Assembly (NCBI GenBank): GCA_009695065.1
Contig: SIBR01000038.1
Location: 1-37,326 of the forward strand
Length of the DNA stretch: 37,326 nucleotides
Source: Opitutus sp.
GTDB lineage: Bacteria; Verrucomicrobiota; Verrucomicrobiae; Opitutales; Opitutaceae
Reading direction: 5' to 3'
The notes under the pieces were generated by a model. It did not search any database. It saw nothing but the letters and a program-made list of their open reading frames with translations, and had not been told where the DNA came from. Positions 16,504 to 24,597 of this stretch are shown here, piece by piece. The position numbers were made by a program, and so were the translations under genes. Numbering within the stretch: the first letter of the stretch is position 1; each line of letters starts with the position of its first letter.

Positions 16504-17481
16504 ATGACCACCCGACCCGTTGTCATCTTCACCCGTCGCTATCCGCTCGAATTGCTCGCGCCACTCGCGCCTTCGGTCGACATCGTCATGCCCGACGATG
16601 AACAGGGCGCCATCGGGCACGATGAGGTGCTGCAGCACGACGGCCGCGTCGCCGCGATCATCAACCAAGGCGAGTTGGCAATCAATGCGGGGTTGCTCGC
16701 GGCCACGCCCGGGCTGCGCATCGTGGCCAACACCGCAATCGGCGTGAACAACTTCGCCCCGGAGCTCATGCGCGCCCGCGGTATCTGGGGCACGAATACG
16801 CCCGAGGCGTTCGCCGACGCCACGGCGGACTGCGCGCTCGGCCTGCTGCTGATGCTCGTGCGGAAACTGGGCGAGGGGGATCGCTTCGTCCGTGCCGGTC
16901 GGTGGAAAACGTTTACGCCGGGGCTGTGGGATGGAGTGCTGCTCCGCGGCAGGACGCTTGGCATCGTCGGCTATGGTCGCATCGGCCGCGCCGTCGAGCT
17001 GCGCGCCCGGGCCTTCGGCCTCAACGTCGTGCATCACACGCGCTCCGGTGCGGACCGGCCCGGGTGGCGCTCCCTGGCCGCGCTGCTGGCCGAATCGGAT
17101 TTTGTTTCGCTCCACGTCCCGCTCACGCCGGAGACCCGTGGGTTGATCGACGCGGTCCGTATGGCGCAGATGAAGCCCGGCGCGAGTTTGATTAATCTCG
17201 CGCGCGGGCCGGTGGTGGACGAAGCGGCGCTGATTGCGGCGTTGCGCAGCGGCCGGCTGGCGGGCGCGGCGCTCGATGTGTTTGCGGATGAACCGCAGGT
17301 GCCGCTCGCGCTGCGCGAAATGGAAAACGTTGTGCTCACGCCCCATCTCGGCGGCGGTTCGCATGAAGGCCGGCGCAACGCGCAGCAAGCGTGCGTCGAG
17401 AATGTCCAGCGCGTCCTGCGTGGCGAGCGCCCCATCGCCGAATGTATTGTCGTGGAACCCGAGGCTCCGGCGCGGAGCTGA
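16504..17481 (+). CDS. D-2-hydroxyacid dehydrogenase (glyoxylate/hydroxypyruvate reductase-like)
   Basis: A 325-residue NAD(P)-dependent oxidoreductase that interconverts a 2-keto acid and a D-2-hydroxy acid. The nucleotide-binding loop is G153-I-V-G-Y-G-R-I-G161. The catalytic residues are R234 (NLARGPVVDE), E263 (DVFADEP) and H281 (LTPHLGGG). The end of the second beta-strand reads VVHHTRSG, with arginine and serine rather than an aspartate, which suggests NADP(H). The ATG at 16504 was chosen because the sequence from there matches the family's N-terminus; the frame is open further upstream without coding character. It follows the dehydratase by 175 bp and precedes the Asp-box/LamG paralogue by 38 bp. 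A role in processing a keto acid from sugar-acid breakdown is inferred. Confidence 0.88.
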   Translation: MTTRPVVIFTRRYPLELLAPLAPSVDIVMPDDEQGAIGHDEVLQHDGRVAAIINQGELAINAGLLAATPGLRIVANTAIGVNNFAPELMRARGIWGTNTPEAFADATADCALGLLLMLVRKLGEGDRFVRAGRWKTFTPGLWDGVLLRGRTLGIVGYGRIGRAVELRARAFGLNVVHHTRSGADRPGWRSLAALLAESDFVSLHVPLTPETRGLIDAVRMAQMKPGASLINLARGPVVDEAALIAALRSGRLAGAALDVFADEPQVPLALREMENVVLTPHLGGGSHEGRRNAQQACVENVQRVLRGERPIAECIVVEPEAPARS

Positions 17482-17519
17482 TTCTTTCGGATTCATGCCG
17501 TTTCTCCAAAACCAATGCA

Positions 17520-19442
17520 ATGAAACCATCCTTGAAGAACCTCACCCCTCGCCTGCGACTGCCGCTGGTCGCGTGCTCGCTTCTTTCCCTGTGGAGCCCG
17601 GATGTTGCGTTTGCCGCCACGCCCGCCGCCCAGCCCAACCCCGGCATTCCTGCAAACTGGCGCAACATTGCCAGCGGCTGGACCATTCCCGACGAAGACT
17701 ATGCGGATCAACCCTACATCGTGAAGGCGGACGACGGCGCCTGGGTTTGCGTGATCACGACCGCGGGCGGCCACGAGGGCGCCACCAGCCAGCACGTCGT
17801 CGCCACGCGGAGCACCGACTTCGGCCGCATGTGGTCGCCGTTGATCGCGATCGAACCATCGGGGCCGCCCGAGTCCTCCTACGTCACCCTGCTGAAGACT
17901 CCCGCCAGCCGGCTCTACGCCTTCTACAATTACAACAAGGACAATCTGCGGGAGGTGAAACGCACGGACGGAATCATGGAGAAGCGCGTCGATACGCTGG
18001 GCTACTTCGTGTTCAAGTATAGCGACGATCACGGCAAGACTTGGTCCAAAGAGCGGCACGAAATTCCCATCCGCGAAACCGCGATCGATCGCGGCAACAT
18101 CTACGGCGGCAAGATACGCTTCTTCTGGCATGTCGGCCGCCCGCTGATTCATCAGGGCGCCGCTTACGTCACGCTGCACAAGGTCGGCAACTTCGGCCCG
18201 ACCTTCATGACGAAATCGGAGGGCAACTTTTTGCGCAGCGACAACCTTCTCACTGAGCGCGATCCGACGAAGATTCGCTGGGAAACGCTGCCCGACGGCG
18301 ACATCGGGCTGCGCTCACCCGTCGGCGACATTGCCGAGGAGCAGAGCATCGTCGCCCTCTCGGACGGCAGTCTCTTCACCGCCTATCGCACCGAGACCGA
18401 CCATCCGGTCCATGCCTACTCCCGCGATCACGGCCGCACGTGGACCAAGCCGGAGTTCATGACCTACGGGCCGGGCGCGCGAAAAGTGAAACACACCCGC
18501 GCGGCTAATTTCGTGTGGAAGACCGGCAACGGACGCTACCTGTATTGGTTTCACAACCACGGCGGGACGACCTTTGGCAACCAGCGCAACCCCGCCTGGC
18601 TCTCCGCCGGACACGAGGTGGACACACCGGCCGGCAAAGCGATCGCGTGGTCGGAGCCCGAGATCCTCCTCTATGACGACGACTGGACCGTGCGTATGAG
18701 TTATCCGGACTTCGTCGAAGACGGTGGACGGTATTTTATCACGGAAACGCAGAAGACCATCGCGCGCGTGCACGAGGTGCCGGCCGAGTTTCTCGAGATG
18801 CTCTGGAGCCAACCCACCGCGAAAACCGTCGCGCGCAAAGGGCTCATCGTCGACAGCGGGGCCGACATCGTGCGGGGAGCACGGCAGTTGCCGCTGCCGC
18901 GCCTGCCTGATCTCGGCGCGGCGAAGGACAGGGAAAGCGGAGGCTTCACCCTCGAATTCGCCGTGAAACTGGACTCCGCGGAAGGCGGTCTGTCTCTCCT
19001 GGATACGCGTGATGGCAACGGCCACGGCCTCGCCGTCAGCACCACTGATCGCGGCACGGTACAACTCTCGATCCGCGGCGCGCTCGGGCCCTCGTCGACC
19101 AGCAGCTATTCCACGGGCATCCGCGATTTCGGCTTGGGTGAGATTTCGTGGGACTGCGACCCCGGCACCCTGAAACCTGGCGTGTGGCACCACGTCGGCA
19201 TCATCGTGGACGGAGGTCCCAAGACGATCTGCTTCGTGGTGGACGGAAAGTTGCACGACGGCGGCGACCGCCGGCAATTCGGGTGGGTGCGCTTCCCGCG
19301 CGAACTGCGCACTGTCGACGGGACCGACAAAGTCTCGCTGGCGCCGCGGCTGCGCGGCGAACTGCGTCAGGTCCGGATCTACGACCGCGCCCTGCGCACG
19401 AGCGAAGTCATCGGCAACTGGCGCGCGACGCGGGAAAAATGA
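17520..19442 (+). CDS. Secreted Asp-box (BNR) propeller protein with C-terminal LamG domain, second copy
   Basis: A 640-residue paralogue of the 860-2743 protein. A signal peptide covers roughly residues 1-33 (LPLVACSLLSLWSPDVAFAA). Asp boxes are STDFGRMW (98-105), SDDHGKTW (168-175) and SRDHGRTW further on; the first has Met in place of the usual Thr. The LamG domain at the C-terminus ends with YDRALRTSEVIGNW. Shared blocks such as YADQPYIVK, FFWHVGRPLIH and SDGSLFT show that the two proteins are close relatives over their length. As in the first copy, no RIP arginine motif is visible, so sialidase activity should not be assumed. It sits in a run with the dehydratase and dehydrogenase, but no TTTCCGGTAAA lies in front of it, so it may depend on the dehydratase promoter. 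Confidence 0.88.
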   Translation: MKPSLKNLTPRLRLPLVACSLLSLWSPDVAFAATPAAQPNPGIPANWRNIASGWTIPDEDYADQPYIVKADDGAWVCVITTAGGHEGATSQHVVATRSTDFGRMWSPLIAIEPSGPPESSYVTLLKTPASRLYAFYNYNKDNLREVKRTDGIMEKRVDTLGYFVFKYSDDHGKTWSKERHEIPIRETAIDRGNIYGGKIRFFWHVGRPLIHQGAAYVTLHKVGNFGPTFMTKSEGNFLRSDNLLTERDPTKIRWETLPDGDIGLRSPVGDIAEEQSIVALSDGSLFTAYRTETDHPVHAYSRDHGRTWTKPEFMTYGPGARKVKHTRAANFVWKTGNGRYLYWFHNHGGTTFGNQRNPAWLSAGHEVDTPAGKAIAWSEPEILLYDDDWTVRMSYPDFVEDGGRYFITETQKTIARVHEVPAEFLEMLWSQPTAKTVARKGLIVDSGADIVRGARQLPLPRLPDLGAAKDRESGGFTLEFAVKLDSAEGGLSLLDTRDGNGHGLAVSTTDRGTVQLSIRGALGPSSTSSYSTGIRDFGLGEISWDCDPGTLKPGVWHHVGIIVDGGPKTICFVVDGKLHDGGDRRQFGWVRFPRELRTVDGTDKVSLAPRLRGELRQVRIYDRALRTSEVIGNWRATREK

Positions 19443-19499
19443 TCCGGCTGGCACCCACTCCGCTGCGTCGAAATCCTCCATCACCGTTTCCCCCGCCCC

Positions 19500-20687
19500 A
19501 TGACCATACCCATTCGTTCCCGTCTCCTTGCCCTCGCCAGCGCGCTGGCCGTCAGTCAGGCCTACGCCGCGCCCGCGTTTGAGCGGCGCGCCTTCGCTCT
19601 ACCGCAGGACATCTGGGCGGTGGACGCACTGGATGCCAACGGCGATGGTCGGCGTGATTTCATCGCGGTCGGGGAATCGAAGGTCTGGGCCTTGCTGGCT
19701 CCGGACTGGTGCCGCGTGGAACTGGCGGATACACCCGGCGGGCGCACCATCCATGCGGTCGCGCTGGATTGCGACGGCGACGGTGACCTCGATCTGGTCC
19801 TGGCGCGTTCGATCTCCAACTGGATCGGACATCGCCAGGCGCTCGCAGCCGGCAAGCCGTCGACCGAACCGGTCGGCGAGGACTGGACCGTGGCGTGGCT
19901 GGAAAATACCGGACGGACGGACGCCGCCTGGCCCTTGCACCGGATCGATCGCGAATTGCACGGCGTGCACGGCGTCTGGATCAGCGACGTCAACCGGGAC
20001 GGCAAAGTGGACCTGCTCGCGGACAGCTTTGCCGGCCCACACTTTGAAAGCAGCCTCGCGTGGTTTGCGGCCCCCTTTGGCCGGCAGGCGACGCGCCGGA
20101 TGATCACGACCGGCGCGGCGACGGGGCGGCCCCATTACCTGCATTTTGCCGACATGAACGCCGACGGGCGCGGGGACGTACTGCTTGGCGCTTCGGCGGA
20201 AGGCAGTTTCACGTGGTGGGAACAGCCCGCCGACCTCGCCCAGGAATGGAAGCGACACCTCATCGCGATGGAGCCGGGCGCCACGCACCCACGGGCGGCC
20301 GATCTCAATGGTGACGGCAAACCCGATGTGTTCGGCAGCGCCGGGCACGGCGTGGGGGTGTTCTGGTATGAGGCCCCGACGTGGAAGAAGCACGTCATCG
20401 ACGCCGGGTTGCGCGACGTGCATGCCTTCGACGTCGCGGATCTCGACGGCGACGGCGACATCGACGCCGCGGGTTGTTCCTTCACCGCCAAAATCGTGCG
20501 GTGGTGGGAAAATCTCGGCGGCGGAAAATTCCAAGCGCATGACCTCGACATCGGAAACGACCAGCAAGCCTACGACCTGAAGATCCTCGATCTCAACGGC
20601 GACGGCCGCCCGGACATCCTGCTGGCGGGCCGGCAATCCAAGAACGCCGTCTGTTATTTTCAGAGCGCCGCCCGCACCAAGCCGTAA
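19500..20687 (+). CDS. Secreted FG-GAP/VCBS repeat protein
   Basis: A 395-residue exported protein with a signal peptide (residues 1-23, ending SQAYA) and at least seven calcium-binding-type repeats of the DxNxDGxxD form: DANGDGRRD (45-53), DCDGDGDLD, DVNRDGKVD, DMNADGRGD, DLNGDGKPD, DLDGDGDID and DLNGDGRPD. Spread over the whole chain, they indicate an integrin-like seven-bladed beta-propeller. There is no catalytic motif. Such proteins usually act in calcium-dependent binding outside the cell. It starts 57 bp after the Asp-box/LamG gene on the same strand and probably belongs to the same transcript. A partner role in glycan capture is a guess from position. Confidence 0.85.
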   Translation: MTIPIRSRLLALASALAVSQAYAAPAFERRAFALPQDIWAVDALDANGDGRRDFIAVGESKVWALLAPDWCRVELADTPGGRTIHAVALDCDGDGDLDLVLARSISNWIGHRQALAAGKPSTEPVGEDWTVAWLENTGRTDAAWPLHRIDRELHGVHGVWISDVNRDGKVDLLADSFAGPHFESSLAWFAAPFGRQATRRMITTGAATGRPHYLHFADMNADGRGDVLLGASAEGSFTWWEQPADLAQEWKRHLIAMEPGATHPRAADLNGDGKPDVFGSAGHGVGVFWYEAPTWKKHVIDAGLRDVHAFDVADLDGDGDIDAAGCSFTAKIVRWWENLGGGKFQAHDLDIGNDQQAYDLKILDLNGDGRPDILLAGRQSKNAVCYFQSAARTKP

Positions 20688-20698
20688 CGATTCAGTCC

Positions 20699-20777
20699 AG
20701 GTGGAGCGGCTTGACCTCAAGCCGCTGAACGTGAAAGGGACCGGGCCAAAGCGAGTTGAGGTCAACTCGCTCCACCT
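20699..20777. repeat. Nested inverted repeat that could fold as a three-stem cross
   Basis: The outer arms AGGTGGAGC (20699-20707) and GCTCCACCT (20769-20777) are perfect complements. Inside lie two perfect 10-bp hairpins with 2-nt loops: AGCGGCTTGA/TCAAGCCGCT (20705-20726) and AGCGAGTTGA/TCAACTCGCT (20750-20771). The two inner hairpins share AGCG.TTGA stems and mirrored loops (CC and GG). This is the layout of a paired REP-type element rather than of a terminator, since no T-run follows. Confidence 0.65.
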
Positions 20778-20840
20778 TTCAGTGGTTTCGTTTTCGGAGC
20801 AGAAACGAGGTTCGACTGCATGGACACGGCTAAGTGAGAT

Positions 20841-20915
20841 CCGCCGAACCGGGCCGCCCGGCACCCCGTGCCCGCGTCCTCCGACAATCTTCCCGTGCTT
20901 CGGGATGCGTCTCAA
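20841..20915 (-). pseudogene. C-terminal remnant of a LacI-family regulator gene
   Basis: Read on the minus strand the segment gives IPKHGKIVGGRGHGVPGGP, which matches IPKHEKIVAVRGHWVPGSS at the C-terminus of the intact LacI protein encoded at 14103-15152, followed by VRR in both. Only about 25 codons remain and the DNA-binding head is gone. The orientation relative to the following TonB receptor is the one expected for a regulator divergent from its target. It is a relic of a duplicated locus. Confidence 0.6.
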
Positions 20916-21180
20916 CCGTGCGCCTCCGAATCTTCATTCCTGCGCATGACTGCGCGTGTTCAGGAGGCCCGGTGATAATCGGTGCAAGCGTGATTCCACC
21001 CTCCGGGAGCGCGCCCCATTCGGGCGCTCAATTGGCCGCGCCGGTTTCCCTGTGACCATTTCACCTCTAGATTATTTGCGAGAGATCATGAGAACGCTCG
21101 CCATCCGCGTCGCGAATTGGTTTCTCCTCCGCCTCACCGCACCGTTTCAATTCCGCCCTTGTCGGACGAACTCCACCCCA

Positions 21181-24126
21181 ATGAAAACGCAGTGTCTCCC
21201 TCACCCCGCTGACAACCCGACGCTTTCCCGCCTCCACCGGGCGTCGCGCGACGCGTTCCGCCTGTCCGTCCTGCTGGCACTCGGTGCCGGCGACATTGCA
21301 GCCCGAGCCCAGCAACCCCCGACCACCAACGCCGCCGCGGGCGCCGCGATTCAGCTGCGTCCCTTCGAGGTCGTCGCCGATCCCTCGGACACGTATCAGG
21401 CCCTGAACACTTCCTCGCTCACCGGCACCAATCGCTCGCTGGAGACCCTTCCAATTACGGCCGAGATCTTCAACGCCACGATGATGCAGGACCTCGGCAC
21501 CTCCGATGTCGTCGACCTCCTGACCAACCGCATGACCGGCATCGGTGCCGGCGAAAACTCCGGTGGCTCCTCCGCGGCCAACGGCGCCCTCGCGGGCGAT
21601 CGCTTCAACATGCAGACGTTTAGCGTGCGCGGCCTCGCCGCCTTCCCGCGCCGCAACGGCTTCATGTATCTCGGCAACCTCGCCGAGGGCTTCGCCTACG
21701 AGCGCCTCGAGGTCATTCGCGGCCCGCAGTCGCTCCTCTATGGCAACAACCCCGCGGGCGGCGTCATCAACGTCTCCACCAAGAAAGCAAGCTTCGGCGG
21801 CGACTTCGCCAGCGCCGAGTTCAAGACCGACATGTATGGCTCGCTCCGATACCAGCTCGACGCCAACTACTCGGGCAAGATCTTCCACCGCCGCGCGGCC
21901 CTGCGCTTCGCCGCGTTGAAGTCGGATCAAAATTTCTGGCGCGAGGTCATCGGCCGCAAGACCGACGGCCTCTTCATCGAGGCGGCGGCGGCGGTTTTCC
22001 CGGCGTCCGACACCGTGTTGCGCTTTGAACTCGAGGATCGCTTCGACACCTCGATCCAGGCGACCCGGCGCGTCCTGGTGTCGGGCCTGCCCGCGCTCGT
22101 CCCGAACAACTCGACGCTCGCCGTGCTGCTCGCGCGCAACGATCACGCCCTTAAACAAATCGCAGGCGGCGTGATCAACTGGGAGAACGTCGACGTCCTC
22201 AGCGGCAACGCGTTCGCGCGCCGCCGCTGGGAACAGTTTCAAAATCTCACGCTCTCCTCGCGGCTCCGCCCGTGGCTTCAGGGCCAGCTCGTCGGCACGG
22301 CGCGTTCCGCGTTCAACGACAACACCACGGCGCAGGGCATCTCCGCCCTGCAGGCCCCGCTCGCCGGCGGCAATCCGCTCAACGCCTGGGCCGTCTCCTA
22401 CCGCCCCGGCGGCTCCGAGGTGCGCGCCACCGAGTGGGGCCTCCGCGGGACGCTGAACGCCGACTTCCGCGTCACGCGCCACACGCAGAATCAACTCATT
22501 CTCGGTGCCGAGCGCGTCGACTATCCGCACTACCGGCAGAACATGAGTTACAGCTACTACGAGGTCGACGCCGGCGGGGCGTTTCTCGTCAACCGCACCC
22601 AGCTCAACACCGCCAACGGCGGCCGCACGCTCATGCCCAACCAATGGGTCGATGTCTCGCGCGGTCTCGGCGGCTTTGTCGATCCGCGCCGTCCGCGCAG
22701 CTATACGTTCAGCGGCCGCACCTACGTTTGGGACTATCAGAAATATCCCAACCCGGCGTTCGTCACGCCCGACAATCCGCTCGGCTTCAACGGCGGATCC
22801 ACCGGCGCCAACCAGGACTACGGCCGGAGCGCGAGCGGATTCGCCGCGCTGTTCACGCGATGGTTCGGCGGCAAGCTCGACACCCTCGCCGGCGTCCGCC
22901 GCGATCGGCTGAAGCAGGTGCTCTACAACACCGGCATCTCACCCCAGGGCTCCGGAAGCACGGGCAACGTCGGCGTCGTGTGGAAGGTCACCAACCCGGT
23001 TTCGATCTATGTCGGCGCCTCGTCGAACTTCACGCCCGGCGGCATCAACGCACAGTCGCGTTACGACGGTGGCCCGCTGCCCAACGGTCGGGGCGAGAGC
23101 CTCGAGGGCGGGCTCAAGATCAACGCGCTCGAAGGAAAAATCTCCGGCTCAGTCACCGCCTACGAAACCAAGGGCAAAAACCAATTCGTCACCCTCGACG
23201 CCGGCACGCAGCAGATCATCGGCCCCACTGGCATCAACGGCAGCTACTGGTCCACGATTCGCAGTCCCTCCTACGAATACGACTCCCTGACGCGCGGCGT
23301 GGAAGTCACGCTCTCGGCCCGGCCCACGCCGGCGTGGCGCTTGATGTTCGGCTACGCGCTGAGCCAGGGGCGGGAGGGCGGCCCGGTGTCATTGCCGTTC
23401 TATTACAACGACGAATTCCGCACCAACGCCACCGGGCAGGTGCTCCTCGGCGACGGTACACCGATGCGCGTCCCGGTGAGCACCGCGGTGCGCGTCGCCA
23501 CCGACGGCAAGACCTACGCGGACAACGTCGCGACCGAAATCCTCACGGTGGGCATCCTCCGCAATGGCGACGCGGGCGGCAATTATCGCGCCCAGCTCGC
23601 GCGCGACAGCGGTGGCCTCCTCAACGCCTCCGCGCTCGGGCTGACGATTCCCGGCGTCGGCACGGGCCGGCTCGGCCTGCCGATCAGCCAACATCAGCTG
23701 GGCTTCGTGCCCCCGACCCCGACGTTTCTCGCGCGCCGCGGCGGCGAACGGACCATCGGGTTTCCCCGTCACTCCTTCAGCCTGACGAGCATGTATGATT
23801 TCAAGGAGGGCTGGCTGAAAGGCTTCAGCGCCGGCGTGAACGGTCGGGCGGACTTCGACAACATCCGGTATTATTACAACGACACGGCAGCGGGAAACAT
23901 CCGGCGTACCTTGAAGGGCAAGGACGCCGCGCTGCTCAACCTGATCGCCCGCTACCAATTCAAGTTTGGCCGCCGGCTGCAGTTCACGACTCAGATCAAT
24001 CTCAATAACGTTTTCGACACGCAGAAGCTGGAAATCTACCCGAACGCCGCGACCGGCCTGCCCGACAACGCCGGCTTCCGGAACGATCCGCTCGGGTGGG
24101 TGTGGACGAATACGGTGCGGTTTTGA
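21181..24126 (+). CDS. TonB-dependent outer-membrane receptor (paralogue of the 10027-12918 receptor)
   Basis: A 981-residue receptor. A long signal region ends near residue 43 (LLALGAGDIAARA), then a TonB box IQLRPFEVVAD (57-67), a plug with LPITAEIFNATMM and ERLEVIRGPQSLLYGNNPAGG, and a barrel ending WVWTNTVRF. It shares DPSDTYQALNTSS, the plug order and the C-terminus with the 10027-12918 receptor. I chose the ATG at 21181. The ATG at 21088, preceded by GAGAG, is an alternative that would add 31 residues. Unlike its paralogue it has no operator-like site upstream, and its flanks are gene relics of the same locus type. It may therefore be expressed differently or not at all; the coding sequence itself looks intact. 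Confidence 0.9.
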   Translation: MKTQCLPHPADNPTLSRLHRASRDAFRLSVLLALGAGDIAARAQQPPTTNAAAGAAIQLRPFEVVADPSDTYQALNTSSLTGTNRSLETLPITAEIFNATMMQDLGTSDVVDLLTNRMTGIGAGENSGGSSAANGALAGDRFNMQTFSVRGLAAFPRRNGFMYLGNLAEGFAYERLEVIRGPQSLLYGNNPAGGVINVSTKKASFGGDFASAEFKTDMYGSLRYQLDANYSGKIFHRRAALRFAALKSDQNFWREVIGRKTDGLFIEAAAAVFPASDTVLRFELEDRFDTSIQATRRVLVSGLPALVPNNSTLAVLLARNDHALKQIAGGVINWENVDVLSGNAFARRRWEQFQNLTLSSRLRPWLQGQLVGTARSAFNDNTTAQGISALQAPLAGGNPLNAWAVSYRPGGSEVRATEWGLRGTLNADFRVTRHTQNQLILGAERVDYPHYRQNMSYSYYEVDAGGAFLVNRTQLNTANGGRTLMPNQWVDVSRGLGGFVDPRRPRSYTFSGRTYVWDYQKYPNPAFVTPDNPLGFNGGSTGANQDYGRSASGFAALFTRWFGGKLDTLAGVRRDRLKQVLYNTGISPQGSGSTGNVGVVWKVTNPVSIYVGASSNFTPGGINAQSRYDGGPLPNGRGESLEGGLKINALEGKISGSVTAYETKGKNQFVTLDAGTQQIIGPTGINGSYWSTIRSPSYEYDSLTRGVEVTLSARPTPAWRLMFGYALSQGREGGPVSLPFYYNDEFRTNATGQVLLGDGTPMRVPVSTAVRVATDGKTYADNVATEILTVGILRNGDAGGNYRAQLARDSGGLLNASALGLTIPGVGTGRLGLPISQHQLGFVPPTPTFLARRGGERTIGFPRHSFSLTSMYDFKEGWLKGFSAGVNGRADFDNIRYYYNDTAAGNIRRTLKGKDAALLNLIARYQFKFGRRLQFTTQINLNNVFDTQKLEIYPNAATGLPDNAGFRNDPLGWVWTNTVRF

Positions 24127-24320
24127 TCCGCACGCGCATCATCCGGCTCGAAACCCTGCTCGCGCCGCCGCTCCAAATTCGCGACGGATTCGTCGATCAG
24201 CCGACCAGGCCGGGCCTCGGGATCGAACTGGACGAAAAAAAGGTCGAGGCGCAGCGCTTCAACGGCCGTTGGGACAACCCGCGCTGGGCCAACGCCGACG
24301 GCGGCCCGGCCGAGTGGTGA
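24123..24320 (+). pseudogene. dgoD-like dehydratase with its centre deleted
   Basis: The frame overlaps the TonB receptor stop and reads IIRLETLLAPP, which corresponds to ITRLETLHLRP at the start of the intact dehydratase (15210). It then jumps directly to IRDGFVDQPTRPGLGIELDE and on to DNPRWANADGGPAEW, which match the last 50 residues of the intact enzyme. About 300 residues are missing, including every metal ligand and both catalytic histidines, so it cannot be active. The reading frame has survived across the junction. It is the tail of the duplicated locus that also includes the receptor and the LacI relic. Confidence 0.75.
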
Positions 24321-24597
24321 CGACCATGCGGCGCCATTCCCGCTCGACAGCTCGGGCTGCCAGAGCGGCCGGGTGACGATTCCGGGCGCCACTGGAAAGC
24401 AACGAGATGTTGCGAATCGCGGGGCTTTCGCCGGGCAACTACGAAATCATCCGTCTGCCGCCGCCGCCCGCTGTATCGGCGAAGCTGATATAACGACTTG
24501 CCGGTCAGGAGCCACGCCTTTGCAGCGGACCGGCCCGGTTGACACGGTCGTCCCCTCCAAAACGAGCGGAGCGCGGCGATCCACGCGGTCATATCAC
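24321..24597. other. Intergenic region between converging genes
   Basis: 277 bp. A short plus-strand frame around 24375-24492 reads EMLRIAGLSPGNYEIIRLPP and then PPAVSAKLI before a stop. It looks like the tail of some protein but has no start or recognised relatives. Given the relics on its left, it may be further gene debris. No terminator hairpin with a T-run was found. Confidence 0.35.

Larger units (their letters stand above)
20688..21180. other. Intergenic region with a nested inverted repeat and a LacI gene relic
   Basis: 493 bp between the FG-GAP gene and the TonB receptor ATG. It holds the 79-bp nested inverted repeat (20699-20777) and the remnant of a lacI gene on the minus strand (20841-20915). 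From about 20930 to 21180 it is leader sequence for the receptor; no copy of TTTCCGGTAAA is present in it. Confidence 0.55.
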
